Of a stretch of DNA of 64,000 nt, positions 10,967 to 22,009 are shown piece after piece. The translations under genes were made by a program, and so were the position numbers. Source of the DNA: Limonium bicolor (taxonomy: Eukaryota > Streptophyta > Magnoliopsida > Caryophyllales > Plumbaginaceae). Where the stretch lies: positions 89,398,300-89,462,299 of the forward strand of contig CM041777.1 in NCBI GenBank assembly GCA_023374045.1, written 5' to 3'. The notes beneath the pieces are model-generated. The model was not told where the DNA came from. It ran no database searches and was given only the letters and a program-made list of their open reading frames with translations. Position 1 is the first letter of the stretch; each line of letters starts with the position of its first letter.

Positions 10967-11014
10967 GCGCACAAGAGATAGCAGTCAGCTAACAAGCTGA
11001 CTTATGTTGTGCGT
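10967..11014. repeat. Hairpin unit 2 of a tandem pair
   Basis: 48 bp, starting 85 bp after unit 1: outer arms GCGCACAA/TTGTGCGT, inner arms GTCAGCT/AGCTGAC, loop AACA, internal loops again 9 and 5. Two stem pairs differ from unit 1 by paired changes on both arms. Confidence 0.85.
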
Positions 11015-11060
11015 CTCCCACTCAGCAAAAAGAAAAAAACACACCTGCGGTGTAATAACA

Positions 11061-11102
11061 GGGAAATTCACACTTGACTGGGAATTGAGTTGTGAATTTC
11101 CC
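11061..11102. repeat. Inverted repeat, 12-bp perfect arms
   Basis: GGGAAATTCACA at 11061-11072 and TGTGAATTTCCC at 11091-11102, separated by 18 bp. Purpose unknown. Confidence 0.8.
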
Positions 11103-11189
11103 TCTGGACCGGAAATTTTCCTCTAATTGTAGTCCTCCAGGTTTTTTTATGTAATTTTTGTTTTACCCACTTTATTCTCACATGGACGA

Positions 11190-12600
11190 AAACAATCTCC
11201 GAGTCAACGATATCTTTTTCGTTTTAAACCTTCTATAATCGTTTTCACTAGTCATATAGAAAAGATGATACTAATTATTATCTATTTTTTCCCTTGGTCG
11301 TTCTGGTCGAGTCATGTGTATCCGAATATTTTCTTAGTATTTATCAGTTTACAGAGCTTGGATGATTGATAAACATGAAGGCTATAAACGTTTGAAAACA
11401 ATAAACTGAGTTATTGTATTCGATTTTACATCTTCATTAACCTTGGTTTTTGCGTATTCACTATAACTTATAAAGTTTCCAGTGATTATTAGAAACATGT
11501 ACACAAGCTTCTATAATTGTTTACATCACTATTATAGAAAATATGACACTAACTATTATATATCTTTTCCTTTAATTTTTTTTACCATTCTTATCGAATC
11601 ATGGTGTATAAGAATATTTTCTTAGCGTTTATCACTTTAAAAGCTTGACTGATTGATAAATATGAAGGTTAATTAAACGTTTAGAAACGATAAACTGACT
11701 TGTTGGATTCGATTTTTACATAATTCTTAATGTTGGTTTTTACATATCTATGAAATCTTATAAACGTTTCCACTATTGATTAGAAACATATACATAGCCT
11801 TCTATAATCGTTTCCATCACTTTTATAGACAAGATGACACTAATTGTTATATATCTTTTCTGTTAGTCGTTCATATAGAATCATTGTGTGTATAAGAATA
11901 TTTTATTAGCAATTATTACTTTACAGAGCTTAAATGATTGATAAACCTGGAGACTATAAACGTTTACAATCTATAAACCGAGTTTTTGGATTTGATTTTA
12001 CGTATTCATTAATGTTCGTTTTTATATATCCACGATAGCTTATAAACGTTTCCACTATTGATTGGAAACATAGACACAAACTTCTATAATCGTTTCCTTC
12101 ACTTTTATAGAAAAAAAACACTAACTTTATATATCTTTTCGTTTGGTTGTTCATATAGAATCATTGTGTATAAAAATATTTTATTAGCATTTATCATTTT
12201 ATAGAGCTTGACTGATTGCTATACCTGAAGGCTATAAATGTTTACAATTGATAAACTTAGTTGTTGGATTTGATTTTATGTATTTATTAACGTTGGTTCT
12301 TACATATCCACAATAGCTTATAGACGTTTCTCTACCAATGATTAGGAACATACACATCCTTTTATAATCGCTTTTATCACTATTATAGAAAAATGACACT
12401 AATTTTTTTATATCATTTCATTTGACCATTCATAGTGAATCATTGTGTATAAGAATATTTTATTACCATTTACCTGTTTACTAAACTTAACTGATGATAA
12501 ACTTGGAGACTATAAACGTTTGAAAGTAGATTTTACGTATTCATTAACCTTTGGTTTTTAAGTATGCATGATATATATTTGAAGGCTAATATACGTTCAA
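11190..12600. repeat. Tandem repeat of about 280 bp, five degenerate units
   Basis: TTCTATAATCGTTTCC..CACT-type landmarks recur at 11231, 11509, 11800, 12082 and 12360 (spacing 278, 291, 282, 278). Each is followed by TATAGAAAA.ATGACAC, a GAATCAT.GTGTATAAGAAT block and a GATAAAC..GAAGGCTATAAACG block. Divergence is substantial, so the array is old. No coding potential seen. Confidence 0.85.
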
Positions 12601-13169
12601 TATTTTTTTAAATCATTATACGTTACTTTTTTAATTTTAGAAAAAATATAAATTCATGTATTTACATTAGGAATATTTTATTAAAGAAACTTGTATTCAG
12701 TTGATTAAGGCATGTATTTTGAATTGATATATAATACAGTTTTTTTACATATAAGTATATACAACAAATACTATAAGATTAATTAACTATAGTACAATAG
12801 TCATATATACATGTATATTGTCATGGAAACATTTTGTATAATTGATGAACTATTCAATAAGGATTATAATTAATTGTGTTATTATGATATTGTAAAAGAA
12901 AAAAATATAAAAATACCAAGCCAATCCATAGATTAGTATAAAAAATAATTATATCTGATGAATAATAATGTCTTATTAGAAACAGAAAATGATAGTCATA
13001 CACACCTGCTTTTTTATATTATCTTAGCATTTGCTATCACTTTCCGTATAGAAGGAAAGTGGGTGTGTATATATCATTAGCATATCATATGAGTATCAAT
13101 TTAATCAAGGCTGTTTATTTTTATCATTAATCTTTATGTGGTTCAGATTTTATCGGTCAAAAACTCCCC
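12601..13169. other. AT-rich stretch, no gene seen
   Basis: Very AT-rich, partly a decayed continuation of the tandem array. Nothing recognised. Confidence 0.5.
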
Positions 13170-13511
13170 GTGATAGGATCTTTACCCGTCACAGCATCCC
13201 CTGCCCACATAAGGTTTACAACAACTTTTGCATGCGAATCACAAACAAATGCTCTCAACTTAGCTTCAAAGAACAAAAACATTACCCTATCTCCTAAACC
13301 TGCTAAACACCCACCCATCATTGCTATCCCTCATCACTGCACCCCCCGTCACTATCTTGTTGGATTCATTCCTAGCTCCGTCAAGGTTACATTTTACAAA
13401 AGGGGCGTTGGGTGGGTTCTAACGTATACCTCCATAAGTGTTTTCCTACATGTCCCTGCGTTCTTTAGGCAGACAACTTTCATTAGCATTTTAGAACTTG
13501 GAGTAACATGA
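13170..13511 (+). other. Unrecognised open frame, 113 codons
   Basis: Open on the plus strand with less AT bias than its surroundings. The start is not a strong ATG context, and I recognise no motif, signal or repeat in the translation. It could be a remnant exon of a decayed gene or chance. Kept only because it is the one moderately long frame between the array and Copia element 1. Confidence 0.15.
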
Positions 13512-14279
13512 AATTATTCTGGTCTCTCCAGAGGCGAGAGGTGTAGGTTCTCTGTATTGACGATATTTCCTAGGTCTTTGGTTTCAGTGATATGAACTTC
13601 CAGCAACTACAGGTTTAGTCTTTCTTGCTTCTCCTTCACTTCTCCTCTCCCTTGCCTCTCTTGCTTGCTTTCTTCCCGATCCCTTATATGCAACCTCTGT
13701 TCGAGGATTGACCATCTAATTAATCTTCTTTCTTCTCTCTTCTCTCCTCTCTCCTTTGATTCTGAATTTCCTCATCTCTTCCAAACGTTACGGTTGAGGT
13801 ACCTTGGCATGCACCGGTGGAGGATTTGACTTCCCGTTATGCCGAGTTACGCCGAGCCATCACTTATTAAGCTCTTGTGCAAATGACATTATATTGTTCA
13901 GTAAAAACGTTTTGAGCATGACTCATTTTGTTTTGTTTGTTACTTATTGAGCGAGTGGTTGCTCATTCCTATCCAACTTCTACATTTTGCATATTAATAG
14001 TGACCGCTGGAGGTCCTTCACTTATCTGTGCATTTCGAATTTCTGTTATTTGCATCTTCTGCTATTATCTGTACTAGTCGTATGACCTTTACTAGTATAA
14101 CTCATATTTAGATACTTTGATTTATCTTGTCTTAATTGTATTGGGCTTTATAGATTTCGAACTTGTTTTATTCACTTATAGTTTACTGAATGTCATTTGC
14201 AATTTAAACTTTTGAAATCTTCTGTGTTTCTAGTCTTTTAGGGGCACACACGACAATGTCTTGACCTTAAAACTAGGAC
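13512..14279. other. No gene recognised; pyrimidine-rich patch
   Basis: 13615-13770 is strongly CT-rich on the plus strand, like a plant 5' leader or a low-complexity tract. No convincing exon was found. This is the left flank of the Copia 1 target site. Confidence 0.4.
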
Positions 14280-14284
14280 GGTTT

Positions 14285-14464
14285 TGTTAAACATTGTAAT
14301 AGGACTGTTGTATTGAATCGATGTATTGTTCATTGATCGTGTGTTTACAGTGAGCTATTACCGTTGTATATATAGCCACCAGACTAGGGTAAATATCTGT
14401 CTATTATTGGGCCTATACAAGAGACACTAATAGAAACTACGGGCCCAATACTATTGGGCTAATA
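14285..14464 (-). repeat. Copia 1 3' LTR
   Basis: 180 bp, matching the other LTR except for two one-base deletions. A TATATATA stretch is shared by both LTRs and could serve as the core promoter. Confidence 0.95.
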
Positions 14465-17400
14465 TGCCCCCGCGGTCCAAGCTTGTGTGCAACGGAAGCT
14501 TGGAGCGAATTTGGGAGAACGCAGACGGAGAGAGAGCTTTGGTCAGAAGGTCGGCGAGTTGGCCGTCGCGGGGACATGAGTGACCGCGAGAGCTCCAATG
14601 GCAACCCTTTCACGCACGAAGCGAAAATCGACTTCAACATGCTTCATCCGGCTATGAAAGATCGGATTTTAGCAAGGTAAGTGGCGCTGATATTATCGCA
14701 GAGTATAATTGGGGGTTTTGAAAGTCGGAACCCTAAATCCCTTAGTAATCGAAGTACCCAGATAGATTCTGCCGTAGCGATAGCTAGGGCTTTATACTCT
14801 GCTTCCGTACTTGACCTCGCTACTGTTGCTTGCTTCTTTGAACTCCAGGAGATCATATGAGGGCCGAGAAACATACAGAAGCCCGAGTAGATCGTCGATC
14901 TGGAGTAGAACCAGCCCAATCGGCATCAGAGAAGATGGTAAGCACATCAATGGGAGCCGCGGGATAGAAACACCAAGCTTCTTGGTGTTATTCAGGTAAC
15001 GTAATATCCTCTTCACTGCCTTCCAGTGCACCTGCTGTGGTTTATGCATGTACTGGCAGACCTTATTGATTGCGAACTGGATGTCTGGTCGTGTAATAGC
15101 TAGGTATTGGAGGGATCCCACCACACTCCTGTATAGAGTGACATCTTCAAAACATGGAGAATCACCAGTATCCAGATTAAGAGTAGGAGTAATGGGTGTG
15201 GGACTAGGTTTAGAAGATAACATTTTAACTCTGTGTAGAATTTCGGTAATATACTTCTCCTGAGTTAGAAGCAACCCTTTAGGTGTCCTGTGAGCAGAGA
15301 TGCCCAAGAAGTAGTTTAGATCACCCAGATCCTTGATAGGGAATTTGGCTTTGAGATGAGTTTTGAGATTAGTGAGGACAAAAAGAGAAGAGCCAGTTAC
15401 AATAATGTCATCGACATAAAGCAGAATATAGATGATATCATTGTTCTGTTTAAAAATAAAGAGAGAGCTGTCTGTGGTAGAGATGGTGAAGCCCATGTGT
15501 AGTAAGTAACCACTGAGGGTAGAGTACCATGCTCTAGGGGATTGTTTAAGGCCATACAAGGCCTTGTTGAGCTTACAAACATAGTGAGGGTATTCACTGC
15601 TGACAAACCCAGGTGGCTGTTTAACAAATACAGCCTCCTCTAGCTCCCCATTTAGGAAAGCATTTTGAACATCCAAGTGTTGAATTGGCCAGTTGTAGGA
15701 CACAGCTAGGGCTAGTACAGTTCTGATGGTGGTAATCTTGACCACTGGACTGTAAGTATCAAAGTAGTCTAGTCCATGAGTTTGATTAAACCCCTGAGCC
15801 ACCAGCCTTGCTTTCCGACGTTCAATAGATCCATCAGACTTAAACTTAGTCTTTAAGATCCATTTCACACCAAGAGTGTTACACCCAGGAGTAGGAGGAA
15901 CTAAGTCCCAAGTTCCTGTAGATAGCAAAGCATCATACTCCTGTTTAATAGCCTCTCTCCATTCACCATACTTTTGTGCCTCTTTGAAACTTGGCTCATT
16001 AGGCACAACAAGAGTAGATAACTCAGAAGTATTGCACCAAGGAACAGTCCCATCTGTTCGGACCAATGGTTTATGAATATTTGCCTTAGCTCGAGTCACC
16101 ATATGGTGTGTTGGTTCAGGGTCTGAGAGAGGGATAGGGGACAGGGAGGGTGAGGGTGAGGGATGAGAGTAGAAGTATGTGAGGGTGATGATTGAGAAGG
16201 GAGAGATAGGTTAGTGATCTCTAGAGTAGATTCAGAACTTTGTTGTTGTTGAGAGGATGTAGAGGGATTAACAGGAGATGTAGGTGTAGATTGAGGGATC
16301 AGAAAGGAAATAATCTCAGGAGATGTAGGTGTCTGAGAGGTATTTTGTGGAGCTGGTGGAGTGAGCTTGTATGGAAAGTGAGTTTCATTAAATATAACAT
16401 CACGGCTGATATACATCTTCTGGGTGGAAACAGAAAAACATAGGTATGCACAATGTCTAGGAGAGTAGCCTAGAAAGATGCAGGGTTGTGATCGATAGGC
16501 AAGTTTGTGAGGGTTGTGAGGGCGTAAATTTGGCCAACAAGAACAGCCAAATACTCTTAGCATAGAGTAATCTGGGGCTTTGAGGAAAAGAGCTTCATAT
16601 GGGTTTTGAAGGACAGAAGCTTAGTAGGTGTTCTGTTGCTTAGGAAGGCAGCAGCCTTAGCAGCATATGACCAAAACTGGAAAGGGAGACCAGACTGAGA
16701 TAACAGAGTGAGTGTCTTATCAAGAATGTATCTGTTTCTTCTGATTTCCACAGCCCCATTCTGTTGATGAGAATAGGGGCTGGATAACCTGTGATGAATG
16801 CCAAGACTGGTGGTTAAGGGAGTTAGGGCAATGAACTCCCCTCCACCATCAGTCTGTATACTCTTAACTGAAGCATTGAACTGAGTATTAACCAACTTAA
16901 GAAAAGCTTCAAAAATGAGATAAACATCTGACTTAGAAACCATAGGAAACAGCCAGATAAACTTTGTACAATCATCAACAACCAGGAGGAAATATCTGTA
17001 ACCATCCAAAGAAGTTACATAAGCTGGCCCCCAAACATCTAGAAATAGTAAATCAAAAGCTTTACTAGAAACAGAATCCCTTAGATAATGAGGAAAGGCA
17101 TGATGCTTCCCTTGACAGCAAGGTTCACAAAATAAAGGGGTTCTAGTGTGTTGAACAGGTAGACTGTTAACACTTAGGGTTTTATTGGTAATAAAGGTAG
17201 ATGGGTGTCCCAAACGTTGGTGCCAAGTAGCAACTGAAGCTTTAGTCCCTGGTAGATATCTGGTGACATTGACTTGTGGGGTAGGTGGATGGGGCAACAC
17301 ATAAACGCCATCCTTAACTGTTCCTTGAAGGAGCACCTTCTGAGTGATAATATCCTTCAATAGAAAACCAGTTGCATGAAATTCAAAACTGACATTATTA

Positions 17401-17672
17401 TCAAGGCAAAACTGCCTAACAGATAACAAATGTTTGTGTAGAGAGGGAGAGTGATAGATTTGCTTAAGAACAAAGTCACCAGTGGGATGGGAAATGTAAC
17501 CTGAGCCTTGGTGAGTGATGGACAAACCAGAACCATCTCCCAATGTAATAGAATCATGTCCCTGATAATCTGTGCAGCCTTGGTTCAACCTAGTCAAGTC
17601 CCCAGTGAAATGATGGGTGGCTGCAGTGTCTGGCAGCCACTCAGTAGAGGTTGTATGTCCTGTAGCATTCAC
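14465..17672 (-). pseudogene. Copia 1 pol (protease, integrase, RT, RNase H), frameshifted
   Basis: 17672-16557 has the protease site as WLPDTAATHHFTG (Gly after DT replaced by Ala), the integrase zinc region (HQRLGHPS...CEPCCQGK) and the core with DVWGP, TDGGGEF and the downstream Glu. 16563-16096 continues with LRVFGCSCWPNLRPHNPHKL. 16102-14792 is the reverse transcriptase, with KWILKTKFKSDGSIERRKAR and the catalytic YVDDIIVTG. 14919-14644 is RNase H ([13 protein letters not shown]), ending in a premature stop, with the last part in another frame down to about 14470. At least four frame changes separate these blocks. The segments overlap by a few bases, which is what single indels in a once continuous frame produce. 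Confidence 0.9.
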
Positions 17673-18697
17673 AGAGAAAGAGGAGGTGGAGGTTGCTGAT
17701 AGGTTTGATTAAACCTGTGATAGCAAATAGCTGCAGAGTGCCCCTTTTTGTTACAAATCTGGCAACTAGGACGAGTGTCCTGAGCTCCATTAAAAAAGTA
17801 AGATCCTCTGCCTCCACCTCTAGTGTTATTATTAGATGATCTGCCACGACCTCCTCTAGATCCAGAGGCATTGTAATTGCTCTGAGTAGATTGATAGGAA
17901 CCCTGTGAGGATCCTTTACCTCTACCATTGTTTTTCCTCTGAGAAGTTCCCCCTGTGTAATTAGCCTCTGTGGCATTAACACAAACACTTTCTGTCACAG
18001 CCTTTTGCTTCTGGTTTAGAATATCTTCATAGATCAGCAGATAATTATAGATCTGTTGTGGGCTGCAAGTTTCAGATCTAGTAATTATGTTTGTGACTAC
18101 TGATTCATAATCCTTTGGGAGACCTCTTAGGATATATGACTGGAACTCTCGGTCAGTGACATTATGGCCTGTGATAGCTAGAGATGATGCAAGAAATTTG
18201 GCCCGATTATAATAGGAAGTAATGTCTTCATCAGATCTCTTAGTAATACTAGCCATCTGAAGGTGTAGTTGTCCAAGGTGAGCAGCAGTTTGAGCAGAGA
18301 AGGAATCATGTAATTCAGCCCAAACTTTAGCTGAGGAATCTAGATCTATCACTTGACTAGCAATTTCTTCACTAAGTGATAGAAACAACACAGACAAAAC
18401 CAACTGATCCTGACGTTTCCATGACAGATGCTCAGGATTCATTACTCCATTAATTTTCTCATCAGGACAGGGAAAACTCTGATCTAGAAATTTGTATAGA
18501 TCGTTTCCTCTAAGGAAGGGTAGGATCATTCCCTTCCAAAGTCGAAAGTTACCTTGCTTTAATTTCACCAAATTTGCTGTTGCAGACAGTATTGAATGAG
18601 TACTTGGGATGGTGTTTGTAGGTGTTGATCCGGTGGCATTTCCTCCAGTGATGGTACCCGATCCGGGAGTCTTTCCATCAGAAGTAGGAGTCTCCAT
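17669..18697 (-). CDS. Copia 1 gag
   Basis: 342 codons from ATG 18697, about 80 bases inside the primer site. The N-terminal part has the UBN2-type Copia gag pattern (KLKQGNFRLWKGMILPFLRG), then QLHLQMASITKR. A Gly/Ser/Asn/Arg-rich linker leads to a CCHC knuckle, CQICNKKGHSAAICYHR, near the C-terminus. It packages the element RNA in a cytoplasmic particle. It ends in a stop at 17669-17671, where the pol frame starts one base off. In most plant Copia elements gag and pol share one frame, so a small indel is likely. Confidence 0.85.
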   Translation of the reverse strand: METPTSDGKTPGSGTITGGNATGSTPTNTIPSTHSILSATANLVKLKQGNFRLWKGMILPFLRGNDLYKFLDQSFPCPDEKINGVMNPEHLSWKRQDQLVLSVLFLSLSEEIASQVIDLDSSAKVWAELHDSFSAQTAAHLGQLHLQMASITKRSDEDITSYYNRAKFLASSLAITGHNVTDREFQSYILRGLPKDYESVVTNIITRSETCSPQQIYNYLLIYEDILNQKQKAVTESVCVNATEANYTGGTSQRKNNGRGKGSSQGSYQSTQSNYNASGSRGGRGRSSNNNTRGGGRGSYFFNGAQDTRPSCQICNKKGHSAAICYHRFNQTYQQPPPPLSL

Positions 18698-18788
18698 GAA
18701 GAATTGAAGATCGGAGAGTAGATGATTGTAGAGAAAAGGGAGACGAGCTAGAGATGATAGATAGAGCCCAGTGTTGGCTCTGATACCA

Positions 18789-18970
18789 TGTTAAACATTG
18801 TAATAGGACTGTTGTATTGAATCGATGTATTGTTCATTGATCGTGTGTTTACAGTGAGCTATTACCGTTGTATATATAGCCACCAGACTAGGGTAAATAT
18901 CTGTCTATTATTGGGCCTAATACAAGAGACACTAATAGAAACTAACGGGCCCAATACTATTGGGCTAATA
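18789..18970 (-). repeat. Copia 1 5' LTR
   Basis: 182 bp; begins TATTAGCCC and ends TTTAACA on the minus strand, followed by the primer site TGGTATCAGAGC. Confidence 0.95.
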
Positions 18971-18975
18971 GGTTT

Positions 18976-20280
18976 TAGGGTCACCACATTTTTAGAGTTT
19001 GTTGTGTTTGAATTAAGAAATTCAACGTGAAAACTAAAATTCATGGTTTACGAGCATAATATGTTATAGTATATGCAAGAACAATATTTGTAAGTGAATG
19101 TGAATGGAAGTGAAGTGAAGCAAAATCGTCAAAATGACCAGCGAATATAGAAAATACAAAGCAAGGAAAAATATGTTTACCTTGCAGATGACCATCGATG
19201 AAAATGTTCTTGAGCACATTCGAGAGACGCGGAACTCTCCAAAAATCTTGAGACATACTCCTAAAGTCATTTTTGAAAACAAACACATAAATTATATAAC
19301 TTTGGGAGGGTGAGTGTGTTGTCGAGGGTGAGTTGTTGTCAATTGCGCAACATGACATGATAGTTGCATAGTTGTCCATATTCATCTAAAAACCCACTAA
19401 TATTTCTTAACGAAGGGAGTACTTTCATAAAATGTATGACTTCACATCAATACATAAATCTAAAGAAACATATGATAAATTAGAAATATGGCATGATTTG
19501 CTATAAATATAGAAAAAATTATAGCCCTGAAAATATATTTTTTTACACTTATCACTCCTCTTCCAGCATGCTATGCACGAGTATCCATTGAAACCATTGT
19601 AAATGGTTTTGAGAGTTCAAACCTCCCGCTTCAATCAACAAGTGGACAAGATTAGGACAAGCACATTGTTCATGGGTGTGTTGGCCAATGAACTGGTGTT
19701 CCTGGTAGATAAGGTACGATTTCATATTCTGCATTTGTAACATGTTTGAATTAACATTTGCATTGTTTGTTTAGTTATATTTATTATTTAACGTAATAAA
19801 GGAGCAGCCGAGGGTAAATGAGGTTTTGTCTACTGATGCTCATCCATTTCCTTAGTTGGATTGCATTACGGATCCTAGTGTGGAGATGAGGAAAGCATTT
19901 TTGTGAAAGGCAATTGTCGCTAGGCTATGCGCTTACATGATAATGATCCATCAGAAGATCCTCCACCTTCCCAAAAGTGTGGTTAACATTCCTTTGGTGT
20001 TTCCAAAATTGATATTTCACTAAACATAAGATTATTGAGCATCGGTTGGATTTAGTGAGATCAGAGAAACAATGTGGAGGGACTGAATTATGTCACCCAT
20101 AGTGCAAGCTTATGAACTGTAAGTGTTTGCTAAACTTTTATTTAATTGTTGTTTCAATGAATTTGTTAATTGAGTTTCATTATTTTATAAGGCATTTGAA
20201 TTCAAAGTTATGTTCACATGGAAAGGGAGATGTAGTGCTTTTTCTATGTCCTTAAATAACTTCTATTGATGAGGCATGAA
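18976..20280. other. Decayed DNA, probably left part of a CACTA-like element
   Basis: No intact frame. Around 19800-20110 short in-frame pieces (SEDPPPSQKC, EHRLDLVRSEKQCGG) appear on the plus strand ahead of the Ulp1 domain and could be decayed upstream exons. The minus-strand frame 19041-19385 is not recognised. Confidence 0.3.
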
Positions 20281-20627
20281 GGGATTCGGGAGCATTCATG
20301 GACTGCGTCGAAAATGCATTCATTGTCAAGATGAAGAAAAAGTGTAGATTTTCACTTATTCCTTACCAACAGATGTGAGTCATTTTATAATAAATTTAGA
20401 GTTAGTTGTTTTTATCATCTAATATTATTCTAACTTAATAAGTTATACATTTAAATGTAGTAACCACTGCAACCTCATTACTGTTACCATGCAAAACTCT
20501 AGAATGTTAGTGCTCGATCCTAAGGGGCAATTATCTACTGACACTAAGATTACTAAATTAATCTCAAGATAATTCATAAACAAACGTCACTGATATTTTG
20601 TAAAATTGTTATCAAAATATTCATTAA

Positions 20628-21295
20628 GGGGTGTTTGTTTCAAACGGGGGAAACAAAATGGAATCAAGAAAGGGAATGAAGAGGAATCGGAAAGAATTCC
20701 CTTAGATTTTCCTGGTTGTTTGTTTGAGCTGGGTAAAATAAAATAAATAACCGCTTAACGTCCATCGGTCAATAGTCAACGGCTACCGGCTGCCGGTCAA
20801 CGGCCACTAAGTGTCTGTCAACATTCACTGATCACCGGTCAATGACCCTTAGTCATCAGTCAATGGTCATATGTTGTCAGTCAAAAAGTGTTGGGGAAAG
20901 GGAATCTCATTCTCTAGTGGGGGGAGGGAAAACAAATTAGAGGATTTTGGGGTAATCCGATTCCCTTTCTCTTTCCTGAAAATAGGAAAAACTGGCTAAA
21001 CAAATACTCCCTCTGTCCCACCTTGACCGTCATATTTACTATTTGGACATGTCGTTTGACTTCAATTTTTAACATATAAGATAAATAATCTTGAAAGTTT
21101 AAGTTTTGCATATGATTCCTTACATGATAAACTATATAATACAAAATTTAGTTTTATAAAATTATTTTACCTTATATGTTTATATTGAGGTGGAAAAACG
21201 TGCCAAAAAGCAAACAGGACACTTATGACGGGACAGAGGTAGTAGCATGGAAGGGAATCATTCCCTTTCCTGATTACCCCAAAACAAACGCCCCC
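20628..21295. mobile_element. Tourist-like MITE, disrupted by a Stowaway
   Basis: Starts GGGGTGTTTGTTT and ends AAACAAACGCCCCC, flanked by TAA on both sides (20625-20627 and 21296-21298), as expected for PIF/Harbinger-type elements. Without the nested Stowaway it is about 430 bp. The interior (20760-20880) has repeated GGTCAA/CGG short motifs. A relative is at 51141-51783. Confidence 0.7.
21007..21242. mobile_element. Stowaway MITE nested in the Tourist-like MITE
   Basis: CTCCCTCTGTCCCA at the left, GGGACAGAGGTAG at the right, TA on each side (21005-21006 and 21243-21244). This is the standard Tc1/mariner MITE end in plants. 236 bp, AT-rich interior, no coding. Confidence 0.9.
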
Positions 21296-22009
21296 TAAGT
21301 GTTGTATTTGATTTTTTAAGCAGCACATTTATAAATGCTCAACTAACTAATGAAATAGTTCCCATTCAAACAAACAATTGCGGTCATTTGATGGTAAAAA
21401 ATTATAAACTTCTATTCACACTGCATATCTGGCTTATTTTGTTATTGTTTAAATGTTTATTAACATTCTTGTCTTTTTACTATGATAGGTTCCTAGGCAT
21501 AAAGATGATAGCACTTGTGGTTATTATATGCTGAAATTCGTGCATGACTTATATGCTAATGTTGACACATTTGTAGATTATCAAACAATATGTAGCATAT
21601 ATAGTTGTTGTTTATCAATGACTGGTGCAATCCTTTGTCTAACTCTTAATGTGCAATGGTTTTTGTTCGTTTTATAGGTGTTTCAGTTCTTTCACGATCA
21701 ACGAACCTTTTACACAAAGAAGGAACTAGATTATGTAAGATAAGACTTAGCGTCACTCTTACTTAAGCTTATGTAGAACAGTTTTGTACTTGAAAACTTG
21801 AAGTTGAGAATGTGATTCTTTTATCAATGTTCAAACTAAGTTACATTGATTAGCTGACTTTTTTTATGTGGAATTGATTAGTCATGTTGCCTTTATATTG
21901 CAAGTTATGAGGCTTGTTACCATTGTGCAGAAAGAAGGCATTTGCCTTTGTAAAATGATGAGACATGTTGTTTCTTTAAACAAGTTGTGAATCTTGAATA
22001 GGGATATCA

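Larger units (their letters stand above)
14285..18970 (-). mobile_element. Copia element 1, near complete, minus orientation
   Basis: LTRs at 14285-14464 (3', 180 bp) and 18789-18970 (5', 182 bp) differ by two single-base indels. Both flanks show GGTTT (14280-14284 and 18971-18975), a clean 5-bp target duplication. The tRNA-iMet primer site TGGTATCAGAGC abuts the 5' LTR (18777-18788, minus). A purine tract (GGGGG) precedes the 3' LTR. The gene order gag-PR-INT-RT-RNaseH is that of Ty1/Copia. The small LTRs, 4.7-kb size and gag type suggest the Ale/Retrofit group (inference). The reading frame is broken at several points, so it is not autonomous. Confidence 0.95.
20285..21745 (+). pseudogene. 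Ulp1-type cysteine protease domain, decayed, transposon-derived
   Basis: Exon-like blocks on the plus strand: 20290-20374 (GAFMDCVENAFIVKMKKKC..FSLIPYQQ), 20459-20575 (NHCNLITVTMQNSRMLVLDP, holding the catalytic His and Asp), 21489-21590 (HKDDSTCGYYMLKFVHDLYA, the catalytic Cys) and 21679-21740 (VFQFFHDQRTFY..KELDYVR). The usual HW is HC here. This protease domain (SUMO-protease fold) is common in plant CACTA and some MULE elements. A MITE sits between the His/Asp and Cys blocks. CACTA origin is supported by the repeats at 22010-22430. Broken. Confidence 0.6.

Noticed and set aside
19041..19385. 114-codon minus-strand frame
   Set aside because: No recognisable domain or homologue by eye, and no support from context.
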